Part shown: positions 54,914 through 62,172 of the stretch, piece by piece
Layout: every line of letters begins with the position of its first letter
How positions within the stretch are numbered: the first letter of the stretch is position 1
Assembly (NCBI RefSeq): GCF_011369485.1
Contig: NZ_VXCA01000004.1
Span: 124,001-188,000, forward strand
Direction: 5' to 3'
From: Pseudomonas atagonensis
Lineage (GTDB): Bacteria; Pseudomonadota; Gammaproteobacteria; Pseudomonadales; Pseudomonadaceae
Length of the DNA: 64,000 nt
Translations under genes and position numbers: made by a program
Notes under the pieces: model-generated
What the model saw: only the letters and a program-made list of their open reading frames with translations
The model's database searches: none
Told to the model about the DNA's origin: nothing

Positions 54914-55237
54914 ATGGAGAGGGCAGTAGCTGTGGGCGAGAGTCCGTCCTCCAACCTTGGAGGTTGGGCCACGGATACTCCCATAAATTCTGTGGTGGAC
55001 GTTCGAAATAAGCTCGCAGTTTCTGAAGAGTTCAAACAGGGGCCGTTATTTCAAGTCGAGTTCACGGTAAAGCCAGGCGTCGGAATTCGTGAAGGAACTG
55101 TAGGCGATATGTGGGATGCGAAGAACGGCGCTCGCTTACCTGGTGGTGGACATCAGGTAAATTTTATGGATAAGTCACCTCGAACTAATCCAGAATTGTA
55201 TGAGGTGAATATGGGGTCGGTGAGGTCGTTGCAGTGA
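54914..55237 (+). pseudogene. orphan CdiA-CT toxin tail (fragment)
   Basis: A 107-residue open frame whose end is recognisable as the C-terminus of a polymorphic toxin (GPLFQVEFTVKPGVGIREG, DMWDAKNGARLPGGGHQVNF, ending VNMGSVRSLQ). It has no signal, FHA repeats or secretion domain, begins just beyond a transposon-like inverted end and is AT-rich. It is best read as a displaced toxin tail left when a new tail was installed in cdiA. Its stop overlaps the next immunity gene by 4 bp (GTGA), preserving the original coupling. Whether ATG 54914 is used is unclear. Confidence 0.65.
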
Positions 55238-55767
55238 GTCAGTTAATTAGTGAAATTAGAACAAAGTGGGAGTTTGATGATGGGCTGCTCTTTGAGCAGT
55301 TTGTCCGCTGGGACGGTGCCGGTACCAGTTTTGACGATAAAAAAAATAATATCCTATATGCTCAAAAGCACTCAGTTGTACGTTTTGAACGGTATTTGGT
55401 TCTCGAAGGTGGAGTTGAACTACGTATTCCCGTCAGTAACATGCCCTATATTCTTGCTGACAGAACAGGGGTTTTGGTGGTTTTTGATGAGGCGCCCTCA
55501 AAGTTTGATATTCCTGAATTTCCTTGGTTTTTTAACTATCCTAATAACGCGGCGATCTACAATTCTGATAGTTCCTTACGCTTCCAAATAAAAAACGCTC
55601 ATGGTGTGGGAAGCTATATAGGCGCAGTGCAGTATACGTCAATGCCCGAAAACCCAAATGCGTTAGGTGTTTTGATAGGAACAGTGGGGCATGATCCGGA
55701 ATGGCTATATCTGGTTGATCCTGATGCCCCGTTATTAATTCCTACAGGAAGGTGGGTTCGCTATTGA
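55234..55767 (+). CDS. orphan immunity protein, family copy 1
   Basis: A 177-residue protein starting with GTG in the stop of the toxin fragment. It shares the pattern ILADRTGVLVVF, PWFFNYPNNAAIYN, LGVLIGTVGHDPEWLYLVD and a terminal TGRWVRY with the three genes at 56968, 57608 and 58258. It is the cognate immunity gene of the displaced toxin by position. AT-rich codons. Function as immunity is inference from context; I know no experimental member. Confidence 0.78.
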   Translation: MSQLISEIRTKWEFDDGLLFEQFVRWDGAGTSFDDKKNNILYAQKHSVVRFERYLVLEGGVELRIPVSNMPYILADRTGVLVVFDEAPSKFDIPEFPWFFNYPNNAAIYNSDSSLRFQIKNAHGVGSYIGAVQYTSMPENPNALGVLIGTVGHDPEWLYLVDPDAPLLIPTGRWVRY

Positions 55768-55798
55768 CGATCAAAGGAGGAAATGGGGAGGAGGAAAT

Positions 55799-55847
55799 GG
55801 GGGCAGACCACATTTAGACAGTACTCCGAAAGCATGGTCTGTCCCCC
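55799..55847. repeat. short imperfect inverted element
   Basis: GGGGGCAGACCACATTT at the left and AGCATGGTCTGTCCCCC at the right bound a 49-bp remnant; the TTTAGA..AGTACTCCGAAA interior matches the end of the element at 54861-54897. It looks like a deleted copy of the transposase element with both ends. Confidence 0.65.
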
Positions 55848-55960
55848 TTTAAATATGTCCGCTTTTTAACAACTATGTTCCATGCGTGGATTAAGAAAAT
55901 GTCAGGAATTCGAAAGGGGATAATCACTGCTGGCGAGTACTGTGGCTGGGGCGCGTAAAT

Positions 55961-56201
55961 GGGGACAGACCACGTTAATGTAATTGGCTGAAACAATACG
56001 TAAAATTTCTGCGTAATTTTAGCCATGCGGCCCGCTAAGCTTTCAGCTCGACCAATTGAAAGAAGGGTAGGAACAAATGGGCACGTAAATGGGGACAGAC
56101 CACGTTTAATTAATTGGCTGAAACAACACGTAAAATTTCTCCGTAATTTTAGCCATGCGGCCCGCTAAGCTTTCAGTTCGACCAATTGAAAGGATTCAAC
56201 G
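55961..56201 (+). repeat. transposase leader repeat, copies 3 and 4
   Basis: Two further leader copies at 55961 and 56091, spaced 130 bp. Copy 4 runs directly into the intact transposase start. Copy 3 ends GAAAGAAGGGTAGGAACAAA like copy 2, copy 4 like copy 1 (GAAAGGATTCAACGATGCCG), so the pair order is reversed relative to the pair at 54612. Little else lies in the 55768-56201 gap. Confidence 0.82.
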
Positions 56202-56913
56202 ATGCCGCGTAGATCTCGAGTTTTGATTCCAGGTGTGCCACTGCATTTGATTCAGCGAGGAAACAATAGAACTGCCTGTTTTTTTACCGAGGAAGACTAC
56301 CTTTTTTATTTGGAGCTTTTGGCCGAGCAGGCCTCTAAAAATGATTGTGATATTCACGCGTGGTGCTTGATGACTAATCACGTTCATTTGTTAGTAAGTC
56401 CTCATAATGCCAACAGCGCAAGCCTGCTGATGAAAGGTGTCGGCCAGAGATACGTCCAATATGTAAATCGTACGTATCGTCGCAGCGGAAGTTTGTGGGA
56501 AGGCCGATATCGCTCATGTCTTGTTGAGAGTGAACGATATTTGTTGTGCTGCTATCGATACATCGAAATGAATCCAGTCAGAGCGAAAATGGTAGCTCAT
56601 CCGTCACAATATCGCTGGTCAAGTTACCGTATTAACGCACAATCAGAGCACTCGCACATCGTTACCCCTCATGCTCAGTATTTGGCGCTTGGAGGGGAGG
56701 GCGGGCAGCCGGCAGATGCTTACCGCGAGCTGTTCAAAAATGACTTAGAGTCAGAGTTGGTTGAGCAGATTCGTGATGCGACCAATGGAAATAATGTTTT
56801 TGGCGGTTCAAAATTTGCTGTTGAGGTCGAGACAATGATCGGTCGTCGCGTGCAGCGAGGTAGCCCGGGAAGGCCGAAAAAATCGACAATCTGATGAAAC
56901 GTGGTCTGTCCCC
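56091..56913 (+). mobile_element. RAYT-type transposase element with 17-bp inverted ends
   Basis: GGGGACAGACCACGTTT (56091-56107) and AAACGTGGTCTGTCCCC (56897-56913) are perfect inverted repeats bounding leader copy 4 and the intact transposase gene. The element is 823 bp, ends 3 bp after the transposase stop and splits the immunity-gene array between copies 1 and 2. Confidence 0.75.
56202..56894 (+). CDS. REP-associated tyrosine transposase-like protein (RAYT)
   Basis: A 230-residue Y1/HUH-type transposase related to IS200 but of the domesticated RAYT type. The metal-binding HUH motif is in CLMTNHVHLLVSP (residues 60-72), and the catalytic-tyrosine helix is in CYRYIEMNPVRAKM. The N-terminus PRRSRVLIPGVPLHLIQRGNNR is typical. 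It appears intact, preceded by its leader. No match of its inverted ends to the three REP families elsewhere in the window is evident, so it may serve its own GGGGACAGACCACG palindrome. Confidence 0.87.
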   Translation: MPRRSRVLIPGVPLHLIQRGNNRTACFFTEEDYLFYLELLAEQASKNDCDIHAWCLMTNHVHLLVSPHNANSASLLMKGVGQRYVQYVNRTYRRSGSLWEGRYRSCLVESERYLLCCYRYIEMNPVRAKMVAHPSQYRWSSYRINAQSEHSHIVTPHAQYLALGGEGGQPADAYRELFKNDLESELVEQIRDATNGNNVFGGSKFAVEVETMIGRRVQRGSPGRPKKSTI

Positions 56914-56967
56914 GGTTTTCCGTTTTTCCTGTGTCCCCGTTTTTCCTGATAGTTTGAGGTCGTTAAA

Positions 56968-57501
56968 ATGATTGATCTTGTAGCATGTGTAAGAACTGAA
57001 GTGATGCATGCTGATGGAACAGTTTTTGAACGCTACTATGATTGGCAAGGGGGGAGAACCGCTTTTGAAGTCGAAATGGCGCAAGCTAAACATGTGGATG
57101 TGAGTGAGGTTGTAGAGAAAAAAACTTATATAGTTTCAGATAGTGGTTCAGAGGTTTTATTTTTCGCTGCTGGTATTCCATACATACTGCCTGACAGGAC
57201 TGGGGTACTGGTGGTGTTTAAGGAAAAGCCGCACAGGTTTAGCTCTGCTGAAGCTCCTTGGTTCTTTTCGTACCCTCACAATGCTGCTATCTACAACGGT
57301 GATGGTACATTGCGTTTCCAGCTGTATAACCCTGAAGGGGAAGGCAGTTACATAGGCGCTATACATACAGGTGTGATGCCCGAGCATACAGATACGTTAG
57401 GTGTATTAATGGGTACGGTAGGACATGAACCAGAGTGGCTTTATTTGGTTGATCCTGATGCGTCGAAATTGATTGCTACAGGGAAGTGGATTCGCTATTA
57501 A
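56968..57501 (+). CDS. orphan immunity protein, family copy 2
   Basis: A 177-residue paralogue with ILPDRTGVLVVF, APWFFSYPHNAAIYN, LGVLMGTVGHEPEWLYLVD and TGKWIRY. It starts with ATG after a TTTGAGGTCG leader shared with copy 3 and has no toxin gene before it. Copies 2 and 3 share about 640-bp tandem units including their 3' flanks, so they arose by duplication. Codon use is AT-rich. Confidence 0.78.
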   Translation: MIDLVACVRTEVMHADGTVFERYYDWQGGRTAFEVEMAQAKHVDVSEVVEKKTYIVSDSGSEVLFFAAGIPYILPDRTGVLVVFKEKPHRFSSAEAPWFFSYPHNAAIYNGDGTLRFQLYNPEGEGSYIGAIHTGVMPEHTDTLGVLMGTVGHEPEWLYLVDPDASKLIATGKWIRY

Positions 57502-57607
57502 CTATCGAGTGAAAGATGAATTGATTTCGGAGGTTATCTGAAAATAAAATTGTCCCGATTTGTCATTTAAATGCGGCTCTGGTTTTGAATGGTTTGAGGT
57601 TTTGGAA

Positions 57608-58141
57608 ATGATCGATCTAGTTGTTCGCATAAAAAATGTGGTAGTGCATGCTGATGGTACAGTTTTTGAGAGTTTTTACGATTGGCAGGGAAATAGTACA
57701 GATTTTGAAGTTGAAATGGCGCAGTTTAAGTATGGGCATGTGAGCAAGGTTGTAGAGCTGAGAACATATATAGTGTCTGATAAAGGCTCGGAGGTTTTGT
57801 TTTCTGCTGCTGGTATCCCTTGCATACTGCCAGATAGGACGGGAGTGCTGGTAGTGTTTGATGAAAAACCATCCAGTCTCGACTCGCCTGACGCACCTTG
57901 GTTTTTTGCGTACCCTCACAATGCTGCTATCTTCAACGTTGATGGAACACTGCGTTTTCAGTTATACAACCCCAATGGAAAAGGCAGCTACATAGGCGCT
58001 ATACATTCAGGTGCAATGCCCGAGCATCCAGATACGTTAGGTGTATTAATCGGTACGGTAGGACATGAACCAGAATGGCTTTATCTGGTTGATTCTGAAA
58101 CTCCGAAATTGATTCCTACAGGGAAGTGGATTCGTTATTGA
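57608..58141 (+). CDS. orphan immunity protein, family copy 3
   Basis: A 177-residue paralogue of copy 2 (MIDLVVRIKNVVVHADGTVFESF against MIDLVACVRTEVMHADGTVFERY). ATG 57608 is chosen by alignment with copy 2; the frame extends to 57560 without homology. The best conserved block is PDRTGVLVVFDEKP and the C-terminal third. Confidence 0.78.
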   Translation: MIDLVVRIKNVVVHADGTVFESFYDWQGNSTDFEVEMAQFKYGHVSKVVELRTYIVSDKGSEVLFSAAGIPCILPDRTGVLVVFDEKPSSLDSPDAPWFFAYPHNAAIFNVDGTLRFQLYNPNGKGSYIGAIHSGAMPEHPDTLGVLIGTVGHEPEWLYLVDSETPKLIPTGKWIRY

Positions 58142-58257
58142 ATGTCGAGTGAAGCATGAATGGGTTTTTATATTTTTCTGAAAAAATAAAATTCTCCCTA
58201 TTTTAATTTTTTGTAAGGGCTTTGTGAGGGAGACTAGATCGCAGTGAGTACGCTAAA

Positions 58258-58789
58258 GTGAAAGCCGTAATAGATAAGGTTGTAACGGTTGTAGTTGGAC
58301 AATGGTGTGATTTTTGAGCGCTTTGTTACCTGGGATGGAGGGCGCACTAGTTTTGAAGATATAAAACAATATATTCACGATTCAAAAGGACGTTGTGTAG
58401 TAAGCCGTCGGCAGTATTTTGTGCTGCATAATGGTGTGGAGGTTGATGTTTCAATACATGAAGCGCTACATATATTGCCAGATAGAACGGGGGTTTTTGT
58501 GGTTTTTGAAAAAGAGCCTTACAACTTTAGTGGCTCAGAGAATCCCTGGTTTTTCGGATATCCTGGCAATGCAGCGATTTTTAATGCGGATGGTACTCTG
58601 CGATTTCAGGTGCACAATCCTTATGGAGAGAACAGTTACATAGGTGACATACATTCCGGCGCAATGCCCGATCATCCAGATACGCTAGGTGTTTTGATCG
58701 GTACGGTAGGGCATGAGCCAGAATGGCTTTATTTGGTTGATCCGAATGCTCCGCAATTAATTCCTACAGGAAAGTGGATCCGTTATTAA
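58258..58789 (+). pseudogene. orphan immunity protein, family copy 4, frameshifted
   Basis: Reading from GTG 58258 gives VKAVIDKVVTVVV, matching the N-terminus of copies 2 and 3, but the rest (DNGVIFERFVTWDGG and on to TGKWIRY) is in the next frame, open from TTG 58295. Deleting one G from the GTTGGAC at 58293-58299 restores a continuous family-like protein. Either a pseudogene or a truncated 164-residue product starting at the TTG. The C-terminal 60 residues match copies 2 and 3 very closely. Confidence 0.65.
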
Positions 58790-59071
58790 CAGTTAGGTGC
58801 GATTCACATAGTCGGTATTTTACAACATAACCGGCACTTCGTTTATCGCTTGTCATTTAGACGCAAACGACGACCTCAGTAACGAAATGTCGCAGTAACG
58901 CTGCCCCCGCTCTTTGACGCCCCAACGGTGACCCTTTATGATGCGCCATCATTTTGGCATCGCTTTGCTGTGGGTCGTAAAAAAACGTGCCTTCCAGCGT
59001 TCTTTGCACGTCAACGTTGCCTCAATAATTCCCGTTATCGGCCTACGCCGTCATTTCAGGTGCTCAACAAC

Positions 59072-60079
59072 GTGTCTGTTCCGAAAATTTCCGTCGTCAT
59101 CCCCACGTACAACGTTGAGTCCTACATCGCTGAAACGCTCGATTCGCTGATCAATCAGCCCGTGCCGTTGCATGAAATCATCCTGATCAACGACGGTTCG
59201 ACCGATGGCACACTTGGCGTCATCGAGAAAGGCTTTGGCCATCGTGCGGAAGTAAAAGTGGTGACCCAGGATAATCAGGGTGTGGGCGCAGCGCGGCGTA
59301 ACGGGCTGGCGTTGGCGAGCGGGGAGTATGTGTTTTTCTGCGATCCGGACGATGTCGTCAGCCCTGAGCTGTTCAGTACGCTGGTGGAGCAGGTGCAGGC
59401 CAACTCCGCGCTTGAGCTGTTTTATTTTTCCAAGCGTTCGTACACTGAAGTGGACGGCAGGAAACATTTCCTGAGACGTAACACCGCCGCCAGTCGTAAT
59501 GGCTGGTTCGATGCCGGACGCGACTTGCTGGAGGACCTGATTCTGTCCGGCAAGTATCACGCGGCGACGTGGCAATACATTTTCAAGCGCTCGGTGTGCG
59601 AGCGTTTCGCGGTGCGGCTGGAAGGGCGCGCTCACGAAGATCATGTGTTCAGCATGAACATTTATCTGCACAGCCAGACCACGTTTGCCACTGCGGCGGA
59701 CTATTACTTTCAACGGGTCAGGAACGGCTCGCTGACGCAGAGCCACAAGGATGTCGAGTACGTGATGGGCAGTTATGCCGCGTATCGCGACACCCTGGCG
59801 GCGTTGAAGAAACACATTGGTTCGTTCAATGCCGGGCGTGAAGTTGCGCTGAATTTCATGGAGCGCAATGTCGATGCACTGATCACCAAGTGCATCAAGT
59901 ACGGTGTGCCGTTGCCACAACAGATCACTTCGATGACTCGGCAAGACAGCCGTGATTGTGGGGTGGTGGTGCATCCTCGCTGGACACTGCTGTTTCCGCG
60001 CATTGCTCACGGGATGCGTAAATTGCGTTTCAATCTGAAGCAGATGCGCAGGAGTCGAAAAGGCCCGGTTCAGGGATAG
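59072..60079 (+). CDS. family 2 glycosyltransferase
   Basis: A GT-A-fold glycosyltransferase of about 335 residues: PKISVVIPTYNVESYIAETL (start), INDGSTDGTL (nucleotide-sugar Asp), and FFCDPDDVV, with the DxD-type Asp cluster (residues ~84-92). It transfers a sugar to surface glycan or O-antigen-like acceptor; no membrane segment. GTG 59072 is selected because homology begins there; the frame is open back to 58928 with unlikely residues. No other glycan gene lies beside it. The 58790-59071 gap contains nothing recognisable. Confidence 0.78.
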   Translation: MSVPKISVVIPTYNVESYIAETLDSLINQPVPLHEIILINDGSTDGTLGVIEKGFGHRAEVKVVTQDNQGVGAARRNGLALASGEYVFFCDPDDVVSPELFSTLVEQVQANSALELFYFSKRSYTEVDGRKHFLRRNTAASRNGWFDAGRDLLEDLILSGKYHAATWQYIFKRSVCERFAVRLEGRAHEDHVFSMNIYLHSQTTFATAADYYFQRVRNGSLTQSHKDVEYVMGSYAAYRDTLAALKKHIGSFNAGREVALNFMERNVDALITKCIKYGVPLPQQITSMTRQDSRDCGVVVHPRWTLLFPRIAHGMRKLRFNLKQMRRSRKGPVQG

Positions 60080-60101
60080 TTTCAACTTTCTCACCTACGC
60101 C

Positions 60102-60142
60102 AAAAAGGGGCGAATTCATTTCAATGAATTCGCCCCTTTTTT
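60102..60142. terminator. bidirectional intrinsic terminator
   Basis: AAAAAGGGGCGAATTCATT, TC loop, AATGAATTCGCCCCTTTTTT between the convergent glycosyltransferase and LLM monooxygenase genes. Confidence 0.93.
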
Positions 60143-60164
60143 ATTGCGCAACATGTGAGTGTTC

Positions 60165-61208
60165 TTAACGAAACGCCGGCACCACATGCTTGATGAACAG
60201 CTCCAGCGACTTCTTCTTTTCCTCATGCGGCAAGCTGTTGTCACACCAGAAACTGAACTCATCCACCCCCAGTTCCTGATAGTACTTGATGCGCGGAATG
60301 ATCTCTTCCGGCGTACCAATCATCGCCGTCTTATGCAGACTCTCAAGCTCAAACTCCGGACGCCCGGCGAACTTCTCTTCCGGGCTTGGCGCGAGGAAGC
60401 CGTTCACCGGGGTTTGCTTGTTGCCGAACCACGCGTCGAAGGTGCGATAGAAACGGGAGATGGCTTTCGCGCCGATTTTCCAGCCGTCCGGGTTATCAGC
60501 GGTGTGCACGTGGGTATGGCGCAGCACCATCAGTTGCGGGCGCGGTACGTCCGGATTGTTGTCCAGCGCAGTCTGAAACTTGTTCTTCAGGTCGAGGACT
60601 TCTTCGTCGCCCTTCATCAGCGGCGTGACCATCACGTTGCAGCCGTTGGCCACAGCGAAGTTGTGCGAATCCGGGTCGCGGGCGGCGATCCACATTGGCG
60701 GGTTCGGCTTCTGGATTGGCTTCGGCACGCTGGTGGAGATGGGGAATTTCCAGATGTCGCCGTCGTGGGCGTAATCGCCTTGCCACAAGGCGCGAACTAC
60801 CGGGACCATCTCGCGCAGCGCTTGGCCGCCAGATGAAGCAGGCATGCCGCCGGCCATGCGATCGAATTCAACCTGATAAGCGCCACGGGCCAGACCGACT
60901 TCCATGCGGCCATTGCTGATCACGTCGAGCAATGCACATTCGCCAGCGACCCGCAGCGGGTGCCAGAACGGCGCGATGATGGTGCCGGCGCCGAGGTGGA
61001 TGGTGGTGGTTTTGGCGGCGAGGTAGGCGAGCAGCGGCATCGGGCTCGGCGAGATGGTGTATTCCATGGCGTGGTGTTCGCCGATCCACACGGTGCTGAA
61101 ACCGCCGGCCTCGGCCATCAGGGTCAGTTCGGTGAGGTCTTCGAACAGTTGGCGGTGGCTGACGCTTTCGTCCCAGCGTTCCATGTGGATGAACAGGGAA
61201 AATTTCAT
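60165..61208 (-). CDS. LLM-class flavin-dependent monooxygenase
   Basis: A 347-residue bacterial luciferase-like monooxygenase: MKFSLFIHMERWDES start, VWIGEHHAMEYTISPSP and the LGAGTIIAPFWHPLRVAGE segment that binds FMN. It oxidises an organic substrate with reduced flavin supplied by a reductase, here most likely the gene at 61369 behind a REPIN. Substrate is unknown; the neighbouring NCS1 permease suggests a nitrogen heterocycle. Confidence 0.88.
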   Translation of the reverse strand: MKFSLFIHMERWDESVSHRQLFEDLTELTLMAEAGGFSTVWIGEHHAMEYTISPSPMPLLAYLAAKTTTIHLGAGTIIAPFWHPLRVAGECALLDVISNGRMEVGLARGAYQVEFDRMAGGMPASSGGQALREMVPVVRALWQGDYAHDGDIWKFPISTSVPKPIQKPNPPMWIAARDPDSHNFAVANGCNVMVTPLMKGDEEVLDLKNKFQTALDNNPDVPRPQLMVLRHTHVHTADNPDGWKIGAKAISRFYRTFDAWFGNKQTPVNGFLAPSPEEKFAGRPEFELESLHKTAMIGTPEEIIPRIKYYQELGVDEFSFWCDNSLPHEEKKKSLELFIKHVVPAFR

Positions 61209-61247
61209 GACGCTTCCTCGGATCTTTTGTTATTGAGGCTACAAAAC

Positions 61248-61340
61248 TGTGTGGGAGGGGGCTTGCTCCCGAAAGCGGTGGATCCATCAAAATCTCTGGT
61301 GGCTGACACATCGCCTTCGGGAGCAAGCCCCCTCCCACAG
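61248..61340. repeat. REPIN, second family
   Basis: Outer arms CTGTGTGGGAGGGGGCTTGC and its inverse (61316-61340, GCAAGCCCCCTCCCACAG) enclose about 40 bases, in the gap between the LLM and flavin reductase genes. The sequence is distinct from the REPs at 25944 and 34966. Confidence 0.88.
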
Positions 61341-61368
61341 TTGATTTGTGCGGGGCTTGGAGTTTTGA

Positions 61369-61854
61369 TCAAGCCAGGACGGGCAGGGCGCCCATCTTGC
61401 CGTGGCAGTACACCAGCGGCCCGGCGATCTGTTCGGGAACGATGAGGTTCTTCACCGCGCCGACCATGATGGCGTGGTCGCCGCCTTCGTATTCGCGCCA
61501 CAACTCACACTCGATGATAGCCGTTGCATTGGCCAGGATCGGGTTGCCCAGTTCGCTCAACGTCCACTCGATGCCTTGCGCTTTGTCCTTGCCTTTGCGG
61601 GCGAAGGCATAGGCTTCGCTCTGCTGGCCACCGGACAGGACGTGAATCGCAAAACGCTTGTTCTTGATCAAGACAGGGTAGGAGTCGGAGCTGTAGTTGG
61701 GGCAGAACAGCACCAGGGCCGGGTCCATCGACAGCGAGCTGAAGGCGCTGGCGGTCAGGCCGACGATCTGCCCGTCGTCATCCAGGGTGGTGATCACGGT
61801 GACGCCGGACGGGAACGAACCCATGACTTGTTTGTAGATGGCCGCATCGATCAT
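61369..61854 (-). CDS. flavin reductase (two-component monooxygenase partner)
   Basis: A 161-residue FMN-binding split-barrel flavin reductase (MGSFPSGVTVITTLDDDG, GLTASAFSSLSMDPALVLFC, NKRFAIHVLSG). It supplies reduced FMN to the LLM monooxygenase downstream. The start lies 51 bp from the TGGTATACCA palindrome at 61906. Confidence 0.88.
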   Translation of the reverse strand: MIDAAIYKQVMGSFPSGVTVITTLDDDGQIVGLTASAFSSLSMDPALVLFCPNYSSDSYPVLIKNKRFAIHVLSGGQQSEAYAFARKGKDKAQGIEWTLSELGNPILANATAIIECELWREYEGGDHAIMVGAVKNLIVPEQIAGPLVYCHGKMGALPVLA

Positions 61855-61905
61855 TGGACGATCCTCGGGTGTGGTGACGCTGTTTTTATGTGTTTGTTGG
61901 TCTGA

Positions 61906-62097
61906 TGGTATACCAGTATTTTATCTTTGCAAGGGCTTTTAAGCTGAACCGATAAACGTACCTCGTTCGTCGGATAGTCAGTGTTTATAAGGCTTTCGGC
62001 TGGTCGTAGAGCCTTGGTTTCAGCGAGGATGGCGCATCAGATAGCACCGTAAACGACGGATCAGTCTTGTGAATTGCTTGGAATACCATAATATGGT
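61906..62097. promoter_or_regulatory. palindromic operator candidates in the NCS1/reductase intergenic region
   Basis: Perfect palindrome TGGTATACCA at 61906-61915, 51 bp before the flavin reductase start, and ACCATA-A-TATGGT at 62085-62097, 76 bp before the NCS1 start. Both fit the GntR/FadR-subfamily TGGT..ACCA pattern. The 61855-62172 gap holds no gene. Confidence 0.45.
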
Positions 62098-62172
62098 CGG
62101 CATCTGAGGGGCGACCCAAAAGTCCTCCCGGTTTGGCTTCATACAAAGATAAGAACAGACAAACTCGAGTTC

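Noticed and set aside
54906..54990. tRNA-like fragment before the orphan toxin tail
   Set aside because: A GAGTCCGTCCTCCAACC stretch looked superficially like a tRNA arm, but no complete cloverleaf or anticodon loop can be formed.
58928..59071. N-terminal extension of the glycosyltransferase from GTG 58928
   Set aside because: The residues encoded have no family likeness, and the GT2 core begins at residue 3 from GTG 59072.
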